DNA from: Nocardia colli
GTDB taxonomy: Bacteria > Actinomycetota > Actinomycetes > Mycobacteriales > Mycobacteriaceae
Direction: 5' to 3'
DNA: 64,000 nt
Assembly: GCF_008704205.1 (NCBI RefSeq)
Contig: NZ_VXLC01000004.1
Coordinates: forward strand, 310,001-374,000
A program made the translations under genes and the position numbers. Within the stretch, counting starts at the first letter, position 1; each line of letters begins with the position of its first letter. The notes below the pieces were generated by a model that searched no databases, had not been told where the DNA came from, and was given only the letters and a program-made list of their open reading frames with translations. This document shows, in pieces, positions 45,120 to 53,170 of this stretch.

Positions 45120-46006
45120 AGGGCACGCAGCTCGCGCGCAAACGTGAGCGAGCCGGGTGGATGTTCATCGCGCCGAATGTCGCTGCGGTGGCGGTGTTCC
45201 TGTTGTTTCCGCTGGGGTTCTCGCTGTATCTGAGCTTTCACGCGTGGGATCTGTTCCGGCCGATGCGGTTCGTCGGGTTGGCCAACTATCGGCGGTTGTT
45301 CGGGTCGGATCCGTTGTTTCTCATCGCGTTACGCAACAGTGCGGTGTTCACCGTGCTCACGCTGGTGCCGACGGTGGTGATCGGGTTGGGGATCGCCGCG
45401 GCGTTGAACCGGAAGTTGTTCGGCATCGGGATCTTTCGGACCGTGGCGTTCCTCCCGCTGGTCGCGTCCACGGTGGCGATGGCGGTGGTGTGGCGGTTCA
45501 TCTTCACCGAGGACGGGATGCTCGATATCGGGCTGGGCTGGATCGGGTGGGGGCCGGTGCCCTGGCTGACCGATCCGGATCTGGCGCTGGTGTCGCTGAG
45601 CGTGGTCACCGTGTGGAAGAGCGTGCCGTTCGCGACCGTCATTCTGCTGGCCGCGATGCAAGGGGTGCCGGAGCCGCTGTACGAGGCGGCGAAACTCGAC
45701 GGAGCCGGTGCGGTGCGGCGGTTTTCGGCGATCACGCTGCCGCTGATCCGCGGGCCGTTGTCGTTCGTGTTCGTGATCACCGTGATCAACTCGATGCAGG
45801 CGTTCGATCAGGTGTATGCGCTGACCGGGAGCAACGGGGGACCGGATACCGGGACCTATCTGCTGGGAATCATGCTGTTCCAGAACGCCTTCGGGTTCTA
45901 CGAGGTCGGGTACGCGTCGGCGCTGGCGTGGGTGATCTTCGCGATTCTGCTGGTACTCACGCTGTTGCAGTTGCGGTTTGCCCGGCGGGAGGCCGTGGAT
46001 CTGTGA
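45116..46006 (+). CDS. ABC sugar importer permease 1 (MalF/UgpA type)
   Basis: 296 residues, six transmembrane helices, beginning KRERAGWMFIAPNVAAVAVF. The EAA loop that contacts the ATPase is EAAKLDGAGAVRRFSAITLP. Coupled by GTGA overlaps to the binding protein upstream and to permease 2 downstream. The coding strand is markedly rich in G-ending codons compared with neighbouring genes. Confidence 0.93.
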   Translation: MKGTQLARKRERAGWMFIAPNVAAVAVFLLFPLGFSLYLSFHAWDLFRPMRFVGLANYRRLFGSDPLFLIALRNSAVFTVLTLVPTVVIGLGIAAALNRKLFGIGIFRTVAFLPLVASTVAMAVVWRFIFTEDGMLDIGLGWIGWGPVPWLTDPDLALVSLSVVTVWKSVPFATVILLAAMQGVPEPLYEAAKLDGAGAVRRFSAITLPLIRGPLSFVFVITVINSMQAFDQVYALTGSNGGPDTGTYLLGIMLFQNAFGFYEVGYASALAWVIFAILLVLTLLQLRFARREAVDL

Positions 46007-46845
46007 ACGCGGACAAGGCGATCGTGCGCCGGACGTTGCGTGGAGTGGGGATCTACGCGGTGCTGATCGGGATCGCGTGGTGTGCGCTGGCACCGATTCT
46101 GTGGGCGTTGTCCGGATCGTTGAAGCGGGAAGGTGAGATCGCCGATCGGAACCTGCTGCCGGCCAGCCCGCAATGGTCCAACTACGGCAAGGTGTTCGAG
46201 CTGCTGCCGCTGTGGCGGATGCTGCTCAACACCGCGGTGTACGCGGCCTGCGTCACCGCGGGGCAGGTGTTCTTCTGCTCGCTGGCCGGGTATGCGTTCG
46301 CGCGCTTGCGGTTTCGCGGTCGTGAGGTGCTGTTCGTCGCCTACCTCGGCACGCTCATGGTGCCGCTGACCGTCACGGTGATCCCGCAGTTCCTGCTGAT
46401 GCGGGCGTTCGGCTGGGTGGACACGCCGTGGGCGATGATCGTGCCCGGCCTGTTCGGCAGCGCCTTCGGCACCTATCTGATGCGCCAGTTCTTCTACACG
46501 CTGCCCATGGAATTGGAGGAAGCGGCCATCCTCGACGGCTGCTCCACCTGGCAGGTCTACTGGCGAGTCCTGCTGCCGCACACCCGGCCTGCCCTGATGG
46601 TGCTCGGCGTGCTCACCTGGATCACCGTCTGGAACGACTTCCTGTGGCCGCTGGTCATGATTCAGCGCAACGAGATCGCCACCGTCACATTGGGATTGGT
46701 TCGATTGCAGGGGCAGTACTACACCCAGTGGCCGATTCTGATGGCCACGTCGATCGTCATCCTGTTGCCGTTGCTCGTGGTGTACGGCATCGCGCAACGT
46801 GCGTTCATCCGTGGCATGGCCATGTCCGGTCTCGGCGGCCGCTGA
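46003..46845 (+). CDS. ABC sugar importer permease 2 (MalG/UgpE type)
   Basis: 280 residues, six transmembrane helices; LAPILWALSGSLKREGEI is the typical MalG start. The EAA loop is EEAAILDGCSTWQVYWRVLLP. Last gene of the operon; no ATP-binding subunit follows. In actinobacteria importers of this class often share one ATPase (MsiK, SugC or UgpC) encoded elsewhere, so the set is probably functional. A near-perfect hairpin begins 8 bases after the stop. Confidence 0.93.
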   Translation: MNADKAIVRRTLRGVGIYAVLIGIAWCALAPILWALSGSLKREGEIADRNLLPASPQWSNYGKVFELLPLWRMLLNTAVYAACVTAGQVFFCSLAGYAFARLRFRGREVLFVAYLGTLMVPLTVTVIPQFLLMRAFGWVDTPWAMIVPGLFGSAFGTYLMRQFFYTLPMELEEAAILDGCSTWQVYWRVLLPHTRPALMVLGVLTWITVWNDFLWPLVMIQRNEIATVTLGLVRLQGQYYTQWPILMATSIVILLPLLVVYGIAQRAFIRGMAMSGLGGR

Positions 46846-46853
46846 ATGTTTCA

Positions 46854-46886
46854 GCGGCCCAACGGTACTCGGTGCCGTCGGGCCGC
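46854..46886. terminator. Hairpin after the ABC operon
   Basis: GCGGCCCAACGG and CCGTCGGGCCGC pair over 12 positions with one mismatch and a 9-base loop. It lies between the convergent ABC operon and the VOC gene and could stop both. Confidence 0.6.
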
Positions 46887-46927
46887 AGTCCCCAGGTGAA
46901 CTTACGCAGTGCTCCCAGTCGTCCGGG

Positions 46928-47350
46928 CTACTCGCCCCAGTAGGTGCCGAAACTCCAGAGGTTGCCCTCGGGATCGCGGACGGTGAAACCGCGCGAGCCG
47001 TAGTCCTCATCGCGCAGACCGCGCAGCACCTCGGCCCCGGCGGCCGTCGCACGCTCGAGCAGGGCGTCCGGGTCTTCGCAGACCACGTAGGTCGAGTCGT
47101 TGCCGGGGACGCGCTTGCCGAACTCGCTTTCGTCCTTGCACGCGGAGCCGAACATCACGCCGCCGCCGAGCGGCCAGCGCAGTTCGGCGTGCACGACGAT
47201 CGACGGGTCGTCCTCGCGGGTGTACATCGCGGTCTCCTGGAAACCGAAGGCGTCGACCAGGAACTTGGACATGGCCTTGGCGTCGCGGAAGGTCAGCGCG
47301 GGCCAGACGGCGGTGCGGGTGGTGATGTCGGTGGGGGTTGGATTCGTCAT
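46928..47350 (-). CDS. VOC family protein (PhnB/glyoxalase-like)
   Basis: 140 residues. TAVWPALTFRDAKAMSKFLV followed by DAFGF and GGGVMFGSACKD form the first half, and CEDPDALLERATAAGAEVLR with RDPEGNLWSFGTYWG the second. The closing WSFGTYWG and internal layout are those of PhnB-like VOC proteins without a firm enzymatic role. It begins 4 bases after the AraC gene and is surely cotranscribed with it. Confidence 0.85.
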   Translation of the reverse strand: MTNPTPTDITTRTAVWPALTFRDAKAMSKFLVDAFGFQETAMYTREDDPSIVVHAELRWPLGGGVMFGSACKDESEFGKRVPGNDSTYVVCEDPDALLERATAAGAEVLRGLRDEDYGSRGFTVRDPEGNLWSFGTYWGE

Positions 47351-47354
47351 GCGC

Positions 47355-48197
47355 TCAGCGTCGCCCGGCGGACCGTTCGGTGTCTTGGACGGATGGAATC
47401 TCCTCGCTCAGCCAGACCGTCGGGCTGGTCCCGGCCAGTTCGGCGAAGTCGCGATTCAGATGCGCCTGGTCGTAGTAGCCGCAGCTGGCCGCGACCTGCG
47501 CGATGGTGATGAACGAGGGGGTGCGCTCGAGCATGCGCCGCGCCCGTTCGAAGCGGGTGATCCGGGCCGCGAGCTTCGGGCTCAGGCCGAACTCGTTGCC
47601 GAACCGGCGGGCGAGGTGCTGTCTGCTCCAGCCGATCTCCTCGACCAGCGCGCCGACCGACACGGTGCCGCCGGAGTCGACGAGCGCGCGCCACGCCCGG
47701 GTCAGCTCGGGGGCGACCATGCGATCGGGGTAGGCGATCCGGGTCAGGATCCGATCGACGGTGGCGAAGCGTTCCGGCCAGCTCATCGGTTCCTGCAACC
47801 GCTCCCACAGCTCGCGCCCGACCGGGCCGACCACGTCCGCGAATTCCACCGACGTGTCCCACAGCGCCGCGGCCGGCACCCCGAACAGCGCTCGGCTGCC
47901 GAGCGGGGTCAGCGCGACCGAGACGCCCTCCTGATGACCGGTATGCGAGATCAGCGCGGTATTCGCCTGTAACCCGCTCACCGAGCAGCGATATTCCTGC
48001 GGGGATTGGCTCGGATCCGTCTGTGCCACAACGTCGATCGTCGGGCCGATGCTGATGATGAAGGTCATGTGCGCCGAGGGCAGCCCGCGATGCAGCCCGG
48101 CGGGATAACCCGTCATGCGGTAGCCGAGATAGTGATCGATGAACGGCGTGAGCATGGGCGCCGGCCGCGCTGTCACCACCTCGGTGATCGGCTCCAT
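47355..48197 (-). CDS. AraC family transcriptional regulator
   Basis: 280 residues. The N-terminal half is a ligand domain of the DUF6597/AraC_binding type (HMTFIISIGPTIDVVAQTDP). The C-terminal AraC domain has two helix-turn-helices: SVGALVEEIGWSRQHLARRF and TIAQVAASCGYYDQAHLNRDF. ATG 48197 lies 7 bases from TAGCGT, predicting a leaderless mRNA; upstream in-frame sequence is therefore excluded. Probably controls the VOC gene and perhaps the divergent oxidoreductase. Confidence 0.88.
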   Translation of the reverse strand: MEPITEVVTARPAPMLTPFIDHYLGYRMTGYPAGLHRGLPSAHMTFIISIGPTIDVVAQTDPSQSPQEYRCSVSGLQANTALISHTGHQEGVSVALTPLGSRALFGVPAAALWDTSVEFADVVGPVGRELWERLQEPMSWPERFATVDRILTRIAYPDRMVAPELTRAWRALVDSGGTVSVGALVEEIGWSRQHLARRFGNEFGLSPKLAARITRFERARRMLERTPSFITIAQVAASCGYYDQAHLNRDFAELAGTSPTVWLSEEIPSVQDTERSAGRR

Positions 48198-48204
48198 GCA
48201 GGTC

Positions 48205-48210
48205 ACGCTA
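48205..48210 (-). promoter_or_regulatory. -10 box for leaderless araC-type gene
   Basis: TAGCGT on the minus strand, 7 bases before ATG 48197. Confidence 0.5.
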
Positions 48211-48327
48211 CGCCGCCCAGCGTCGACCGCAAGCGCGGTGAGATGGAGCACTCGGACCCGTAATTGGGTATGAGCCCACACCGGGCACTGGTTACCGTGT
48301 CGTCTTCTGACGATTTCTGGAGGTGTG

Positions 48328-49251
48328 ATGCGGCGGGTCCAATACGAGCGCAGCGGTGGTCCTGAGGTGCTCGAGGTCGGGTCGGCCGAGGTGCCGACCC
48401 CGGGCCCGGGTGAACTCCTGGTCCGGGTCGAGGCGATCGGGGTGACCCTGCCGATGGTGCGGAAGGTGCGCGAGCATCCCGAGCCGATCCCGCTCGGCGG
48501 TGAGGTCGCGGGCGAGGTGGTCGCGGTCGGTGACGGCGTGACCGGCTACGCGCCGGGGTATCGGGTGACCGGGCTGGTGTTCGGGCACGGATACGCCGAA
48601 TACGCGCTGGTCGCGGCGGCGATGGCGTCGCCGATTCCGGACGGGGCGTCGGCCGTGGACGCGGTCGCGCTGGTCCGCAGCGGGCTGGTCGCGCTCGGTG
48701 CGCTCGCCGCGGCGAACCCGCTCGACGGTGAGTCGGTGCTGGTCACGGCGGCGGCCAGCGGTGTCGGGCATCTCGCGGTGCAGCTGGCGCGGGTGCGTGG
48801 GGCGTCGCGGGTCGTCGGTGCGGTCTCGGATCAGGCGAAGACGGAATTCGTGCGCGGGCTCGGCGCCGACGAGGTGATCGAGTACGGGCAGGAGTCCTGG
48901 GGGCAGCCGGTCGACTACGCGCTGGACGCGGTCGGCGGCGAGTTGCTCGGGCCCGCCATCGCCGCGCTCGCGCCCGGCGGGCGGCTCGTCGCCTACAGCT
49001 CCGGCGGCGGCACCATCCAGGCCTACGACCTGCTCGTCGGCGCCAAGTCGGTGATCGGGTTCCAGATCGCGCGCATCGCGCAGCGCCAGCCGGACCTGCT
49101 CGACCAGTGGCGGCAGGAGCTGTGGCAGTACGTCGCTTCGGATCAGCTGCGGGCCGTCGTGCACGCCGAATTCGCGCTCGACGACGTCGCCGAGGCGCAC
49201 GCGCTGATCGAAGATCGCGGCAATCTCGGCAAGGTCGTGCTTATCCCCTGA
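48328..49251 (+). CDS. NADPH:quinone oxidoreductase (zinc-free MDR family)
   Basis: 307 residues. GroES-like start RRVQYERSGGPEVLEVGSAE, then the Rossmann part with VLVTAAASGVGHLAVQLARV (AxxGxxG-type nucleotide motif) and AEAHALIEDRGNLGKVVL at the C-terminus. Zinc-ligand residues of alcohol dehydrogenases are missing, as in quinone reductase/zeta-crystallin members. TGGAGG lies 4 bases before ATG 48328. Likely reduces quinones or reactive enones with NADPH. Divergent from the AraC/VOC pair. Confidence 0.87.
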   Translation: MRRVQYERSGGPEVLEVGSAEVPTPGPGELLVRVEAIGVTLPMVRKVREHPEPIPLGGEVAGEVVAVGDGVTGYAPGYRVTGLVFGHGYAEYALVAAAMASPIPDGASAVDAVALVRSGLVALGALAAANPLDGESVLVTAAASGVGHLAVQLARVRGASRVVGAVSDQAKTEFVRGLGADEVIEYGQESWGQPVDYALDAVGGELLGPAIAALAPGGRLVAYSSGGGTIQAYDLLVGAKSVIGFQIARIAQRQPDLLDQWRQELWQYVASDQLRAVVHAEFALDDVAEAHALIEDRGNLGKVVLIP

Positions 49252-49261
49252 TCACCGGTGG

Positions 49262-49292
49262 GGCAGGCGCGGGTCGTGGCCCCGCGCCTGCC
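49262..49292 (+). terminator. Perfect 12-bp hairpin between oxidoreductase and ychF
   Basis: GGCAGGCGCGGG and CCCGCGCCTGCC with a 7-base loop, 10 bases after the oxidoreductase stop. No T-tract. It separates that gene from the ychF promoter. Confidence 0.6.
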
Positions 49293-49295
49293 GCG

Positions 49296-49301
49296 TAGAC
49301 T
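49296..49301 (+). promoter_or_regulatory. Probable -10 box of ychF
   Basis: TAGACT, 9 bases before GTG 49311; a leaderless or near-leaderless transcript is possible. Confidence 0.35.
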
Positions 49302-49310
49302 CTCGTTCTC

Positions 49311-50390
49311 GTGAGTCTCACCCTCGGAATCGTCGGCCTGCCCAACGTCGGAAAGTCGACGCTTTTCAACGCGCTGACCAAGAACGACGTGCTGGCCGCG
49401 AACTACCCGTTCGCGACCATCGAGCCGAACGTCGGCGTGGTCCCGCTGCCCGATCCGCGGTTGAACAAGCTCGCGGAAATCTTCGGTTCGGCGAAAATCC
49501 TGCCCGCCGTGGTGTCCTTCGTGGACATCGCCGGCATCGTCAAGGGCGCGTCCGAGGGTGCCGGTCTCGGCAACAAGTTCCTCGCCAACATCCGCGAAGC
49601 CGACGCCATCTGCCAGGTCGTGCGCGTCTTCGCCGACGATGACGTGGTGCACGTCGACGGTCGCGTCGACCCGCTCGCCGACATCGAGGTGATCGAGACC
49701 GAGCTGATCATCGCCGACATGCAGACCCTGGAGAAGGCGATCCCGCGGCTGGAAAAAGAAGCCAGGATCAAGAAGGACCGCAAGCCCCTGCTGGACGCGG
49801 CCGTCGCCGCCAACGCGGTCCTGGACAGCGGCCAGACCCTCTACTCCGCGCGCACCAAGCTGGACGGCGAACTGCTGAAAGAGCTTTCGCTGCTCACCAC
49901 CAAGCCCTTCCTCTACGTCTTCAACGCCGACGAGTCCGTCCTCACCGACGACGCGAAGATCGCCGAGCTGAAAGCCGCCGTGGCCCCCGCCGACGCGGTC
50001 TTCCTGGACGCCAAGGTCGAAGCCGAACTCCTCGAACTCGACGACGAATCCGCCCTCGAACTCCTCGAATCCATCGGCCAAACCGAACCCGGCCTGAACG
50101 CCCTCGCCCGCACCGGCTTCCACACCCTCGGCCTCCAGACCTACCTCACCGCAGGCCCGAAAGAGTCCCGCGCCTGGACAATCCACCAAGGCGACACCGC
50201 CCCCAAAGCCGCCGGCGTCATCCACACCGACTTCGAACGCGGCTTCATCAAGGCCGAAATCGTCGCCTTCGACGACCTGGTCGAACACGGGTCCATGGCG
50301 GCAGCCAAGGCCGCAGGCAAGGTGCGCATGGAAGGCAAGGACTACGTCATGGCAGACGGCGACGTAGTCGAATTCCGCTTCAACGTATAG
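49311..50390 (+). CDS. ychF: Redox-regulated ATPase/GTPase YchF
   Basis: 359 residues of the Obg-related family that prefers ATP. G1 is GLPNVGKS (9-16), G3 DIAG in VSFVDIAGIVKGAS, the NKFLANIREADAICQVVRVF block follows, and the C-terminal TGS domain ends with GKDYVMADGDVVEFRFNV. YchF binds ribosomes and affects stress responses. In M. tuberculosis (Rv1112) it follows Rv1111c directly; here about 19 kb of other genes intervene. Confidence 0.96.
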   Translation: MSLTLGIVGLPNVGKSTLFNALTKNDVLAANYPFATIEPNVGVVPLPDPRLNKLAEIFGSAKILPAVVSFVDIAGIVKGASEGAGLGNKFLANIREADAICQVVRVFADDDVVHVDGRVDPLADIEVIETELIIADMQTLEKAIPRLEKEARIKKDRKPLLDAAVAANAVLDSGQTLYSARTKLDGELLKELSLLTTKPFLYVFNADESVLTDDAKIAELKAAVAPADAVFLDAKVEAELLELDDESALELLESIGQTEPGLNALARTGFHTLGLQTYLTAGPKESRAWTIHQGDTAPKAAGVIHTDFERGFIKAEIVAFDDLVEHGSMAAAKAAGKVRMEGKDYVMADGDVVEFRFNV

Positions 50391-50406
50391 ATTTTCGTCG
50401 GCGGGC

Positions 50407-50775
50407 CTAGTCGAATGATACCGAGCCCGGTGCGGCGCGGAGGAAATCGATGATGTGGACCAGCATTTCGCGGCGGATGCTGTAGTTCTTGGAGAGGTCG
50501 TTGCGGTGGAATGTTCCGTCGTCGGGGACGTCCGTTACGGTGCCATCGTTGAGTAGGCGCTCGCCTGTGCCGAGTCTCGGGAGGACTTGGAGTTCGAGGA
50601 AGTTCGCGAGTATCTCGACTTGTTGCGGGTCGAGTTCGGTGCTGCAGTTGTAGCGAGTTGTCTCCCACTGGTCTTCCGGGAGGATTTTCGCGTCGGCGAC
50701 CAGTTCGTGGAGTGGGCCCCAAGTCCACGCGCTGACGTTCAGGCTGCCGTTGGCCGAGCTGAGACTGATGCTCAT
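50407..50775 (-). CDS. Hypothetical protein, 122 residues
   Basis: I do not recognise the family. The sequence begins with a beta-rich part (SISLSSANGSLNVSAWTWGP) and then helices (ELDPQQVEILANFLELQVLP; NYSIRREMLVHIIDFLRAAP). Acidic, no signal peptide or membrane segment. Convergent with ychF. The size and composition resemble immunity-type proteins encoded in accessory regions, but no matching toxin is adjacent. Confidence 0.6.
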   Translation of the reverse strand: MSISLSSANGSLNVSAWTWGPLHELVADAKILPEDQWETTRYNCSTELDPQQVEILANFLELQVLPRLGTGERLLNDGTVTDVPDDGTFHRNDLSKNYSIRREMLVHIIDFLRAAPGSVSFD

Positions 50776-50805
50776 TTCCGGATAGTACCGAGGGGCTCTG
50801 TCTGC

Positions 50806-51516
50806 CTAGGGATTTGCTGTTGGCTCGGGGTCGGGGGTGTTGCGGCGGCGCCAGGTGCGGAGGGTGCGGTGGGCGGCTAAGGCGCCGAGGATGGCGGTTA
50901 TGCACCAGACGGTGATGGCGGTGTAGGCGAGGGGGGCGGATAGGTCGCCTATGGAGGCGCCTAGGGCGGTGTAGACGAAGGCTCGGGGGGCGGAGCCGAT
51001 GAAGGCGCCGGTGGCCATTTGCCAGAGGGGGACGCCGAGGGCACCGAAGATGTAGGAGGACAGGGCGTCTGGGGCGCCGGGGATGAAGCGTTGGCCGACT
51101 ACGGCCCAGAGACCGTGGCGGTTGAGTTTGGTGTCGAGGCGGTCGGCGCGGTCGGGGCCGAGTAGCGCGTGGGCGCTTGTGCGGCCGGCTCGGCGGCCGA
51201 GGTAGCTGGAGATTGTTGCGGTGCCGACCGTTGCGCCCAGGGTTACGAAGGTGCCGAGCAGCGGGCCGAACAGCAGGCCGCTTCCGGCGGCGAGGATCGG
51301 CCCGGGGACGAGGATGGCGCCGAGGAGTGCGGCGACGACCACGTAGACCAATGGTGCGGCGGGGCCGGTTGTTTCGACCATGTCGCGCACGCGGTTGATG
51401 TCGATAACTCGTGCGACGGCGACGAGATAGAACATCGCGAGCAGGAAGACGATGCACGCCGCGAGTCGCGCGCCGTGTCGCCAGCGGTTGGTCTGCGGAG
51501 AGCCTTCGTCAGTCAT
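50806..51516 (-). CDS. VTT/SNARE-associated (TVP38/DedA-like) membrane protein
   Basis: 236 residues. After a first helix (LAACIVFLLAMFYLVAVARV) comes the VTT domain: PAAPLVYVVVAALLGAILVP, GSGLLFGPLLGTFVTLGATV, YLGRRAGRTSAHALLG, VVGQRFIPGAPDALSSYIFG and a last helix near residue 200. Members act in membrane lipid or divalent cation homeostasis, some as lipid scramblases; this one is not specified. ATG 51516 is chosen as the first Met before the helix. Confidence 0.87.
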   Translation of the reverse strand: MTDEGSPQTNRWRHGARLAACIVFLLAMFYLVAVARVIDINRVRDMVETTGPAAPLVYVVVAALLGAILVPGPILAAGSGLLFGPLLGTFVTLGATVGTATISSYLGRRAGRTSAHALLGPDRADRLDTKLNRHGLWAVVGQRFIPGAPDALSSYIFGALGVPLWQMATGAFIGSAPRAFVYTALGASIGDLSAPLAYTAITVWCITAILGALAAHRTLRTWRRRNTPDPEPTANP

Positions 51517-51598
51517 GATGCGCTCAACCCTGCCGCACGTTGACCGCGGTCGCGAATCGAAGGGGGCGAATCCGCTCCGTGTCGGATTTGAAAAGGCT

Positions 51599-51979
51599 TC
51601 AGTCCATGTGCTCGACCCATTGAGCGCGGGACGGTCCCGGCGCGAAGGGTTCGCCGAAGTATTGGGTTTCGCGGACAACTTCCGTGCCCTCGAATTCCAT
51701 GATGCTCACGACGTAGAACGGTTCCTCGTCATATTTGAGGACGAGTTCGCTGATCCACAGGTTGCCGCCGTCGAGTATGCGGCGCACGGTGAAGCGTTTC
51801 GCGTTCGGCTGGGCCTCGCGGGAAGCCTGAATGTTGTGCCGACCGCGGATTCGCTCGCCCGATTGCGGATATTCGAGGATTGCGTCGGCCCGGTAGATTT
51901 CGTGTTCCGTCGCGAAGTCGTCGGCGTCGGAAGCCGACCAATGCCGTTGCAGGGCGGCGCGTACGTCGTCGTCAGGCAT
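51599..51979 (-). CDS. NTF2-like (SnoaL family) protein
   Basis: 126 residues, DDDVRAALQRHWSASDADDF then ILEYPQSGERIRGRHNIQAS, RFTVRRILDGGNLWISELVL and the last strands VVSIMEFEGTEVVRETQYFG, the usual single-domain SnoaL_2 order. A GAAGGAAGG lies 8 bases before ATG 51979. Enzymatic role unknown. It is separated by 80 bases from the downstream membrane protein. Confidence 0.82.
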   Translation of the reverse strand: MPDDDVRAALQRHWSASDADDFATEHEIYRADAILEYPQSGERIRGRHNIQASREAQPNAKRFTVRRILDGGNLWISELVLKYDEEPFYVVSIMEFEGTEVVRETQYFGEPFAPGPSRAQWVEHMD

Positions 51980-52129
51980 GGCGAACCTTCCTTCGGTAGA
52001 CGGGTGTACGCAGCGTACTCGGACGGTCGAACCGAACCTGTTCGTATGCTTCGGATTCCGGGCGAGTCGGAGTCGAGCAGGGTTCAGACTGAAGGGGTCT
52101 CACCATCTCGTTCAGCTCTGGAGATCGCC

Positions 52130-52960
52130 GTGCTCATTTTGCAGGATCCCACCAAACCCACTACTTCAGGACCGAGTCCGATCACTGAATTTCCCCGTGC
52201 CGCCACCATTCTCGCCAGCCAGGTGACGCCACCGACCAAATCGACCGGTCCGTTGCATAAAATGCTCACGGTGCTGGTGAAGACCGCGATCGATGATCCC
52301 GATGAGACTTACACGGCGCAGGACATAGTGGTCGCCTATCAGAAGCTGTACGCGCTCGCGGAGGCGCGGGTACAGGAGTGGGCGGAGGACACCGCGCGCT
52401 GTAAGCGATACCTGGATAACGAGCTGAATCGCAAACTGGCGGGGGAACTTCTGCGCATTCAACGCGATCAGGAGAAGCGGTTGGATTCGCTGAGCAAGGC
52501 GGAGAGCGTGGTGATCACCAGGGGGACAGATCCGAGTCAGGCCATCAACATCATGACCTATGAAACATTCGGGGGCGAAGTTCCGGGACCGGCGCGAGCG
52601 GACGCGCCCACCGACCCGGACGCGGGACGGCAAACCGGAGAAGGCGTCAAGACCACCAAGGAAGGCCGGTTGGAGGAGTGGTCGCTCGGGGCCCTGCGCG
52701 GATTTGCCGCCAGTGGATTCCTGCTGATCGCCGAGGCGACGCCGACGATGGTGTCGCTGCCGCCCGAGACCGCGCTGACCTCCGGAGAACGCGGTGTATG
52801 TGGTTTTGCCGACCAGCGGGTCCGTCGCGTCGCCATACTCGAGCAGGGGCGCGTGGCCACCGGCATTGATCCGTTTGTCCGCGCGCTCGAAATCATGATG
52901 AAAGGCACCGCCAACGCGGAAAGCGCGTTGCAATATGCCATCAAGAAGCGGCCGACCTGA
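52130..52960 (+). CDS. Unrecognised 276-residue protein with helical core
   Basis: GTG 52130 has GGAG at 6-base spacing. Residues about 55-130 are strongly helical and charged (YTAQDIVVAYQKLYALAEAR, CKRYLDNELNRKLAGELLRI, QDQEKR-like turns), a possible coiled coil. A Pro/Gly/Thr linker (150-185) follows and then a smaller domain containing GFAASGFLLIAEATPTMVSL and DPFVRALEIMMKGTANAESA. No signal peptide. I know no family and its neighbours give no hint, apart from lying in an accessory stretch. Confidence 0.55.
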   Translation: MLILQDPTKPTTSGPSPITEFPRAATILASQVTPPTKSTGPLHKMLTVLVKTAIDDPDETYTAQDIVVAYQKLYALAEARVQEWAEDTARCKRYLDNELNRKLAGELLRIQRDQEKRLDSLSKAESVVITRGTDPSQAINIMTYETFGGEVPGPARADAPTDPDAGRQTGEGVKTTKEGRLEEWSLGALRGFAASGFLLIAEATPTMVSLPPETALTSGERGVCGFADQRVRRVAILEQGRVATGIDPFVRALEIMMKGTANAESALQYAIKKRPT

Positions 52961-53170
52961 CTCATCCAGGTGGCGCAGTTCACGGGATGCGCTGTCTCCG
53001 TGGCATTCCCGGCCCCGTGAACAAGGGGCACCTATTCTGCGGTCTTGACTCGAATAACGGAGTCGCCGCTCGGCGTCGTAAAGCGCATTGCCCGAAATCC
53101 TCAGTCTCCGTGTACTTTTACCTTCGGATCGGGGTGCTGCTTCGGCAGCTGGAGGAGATAGAGGGAAACC

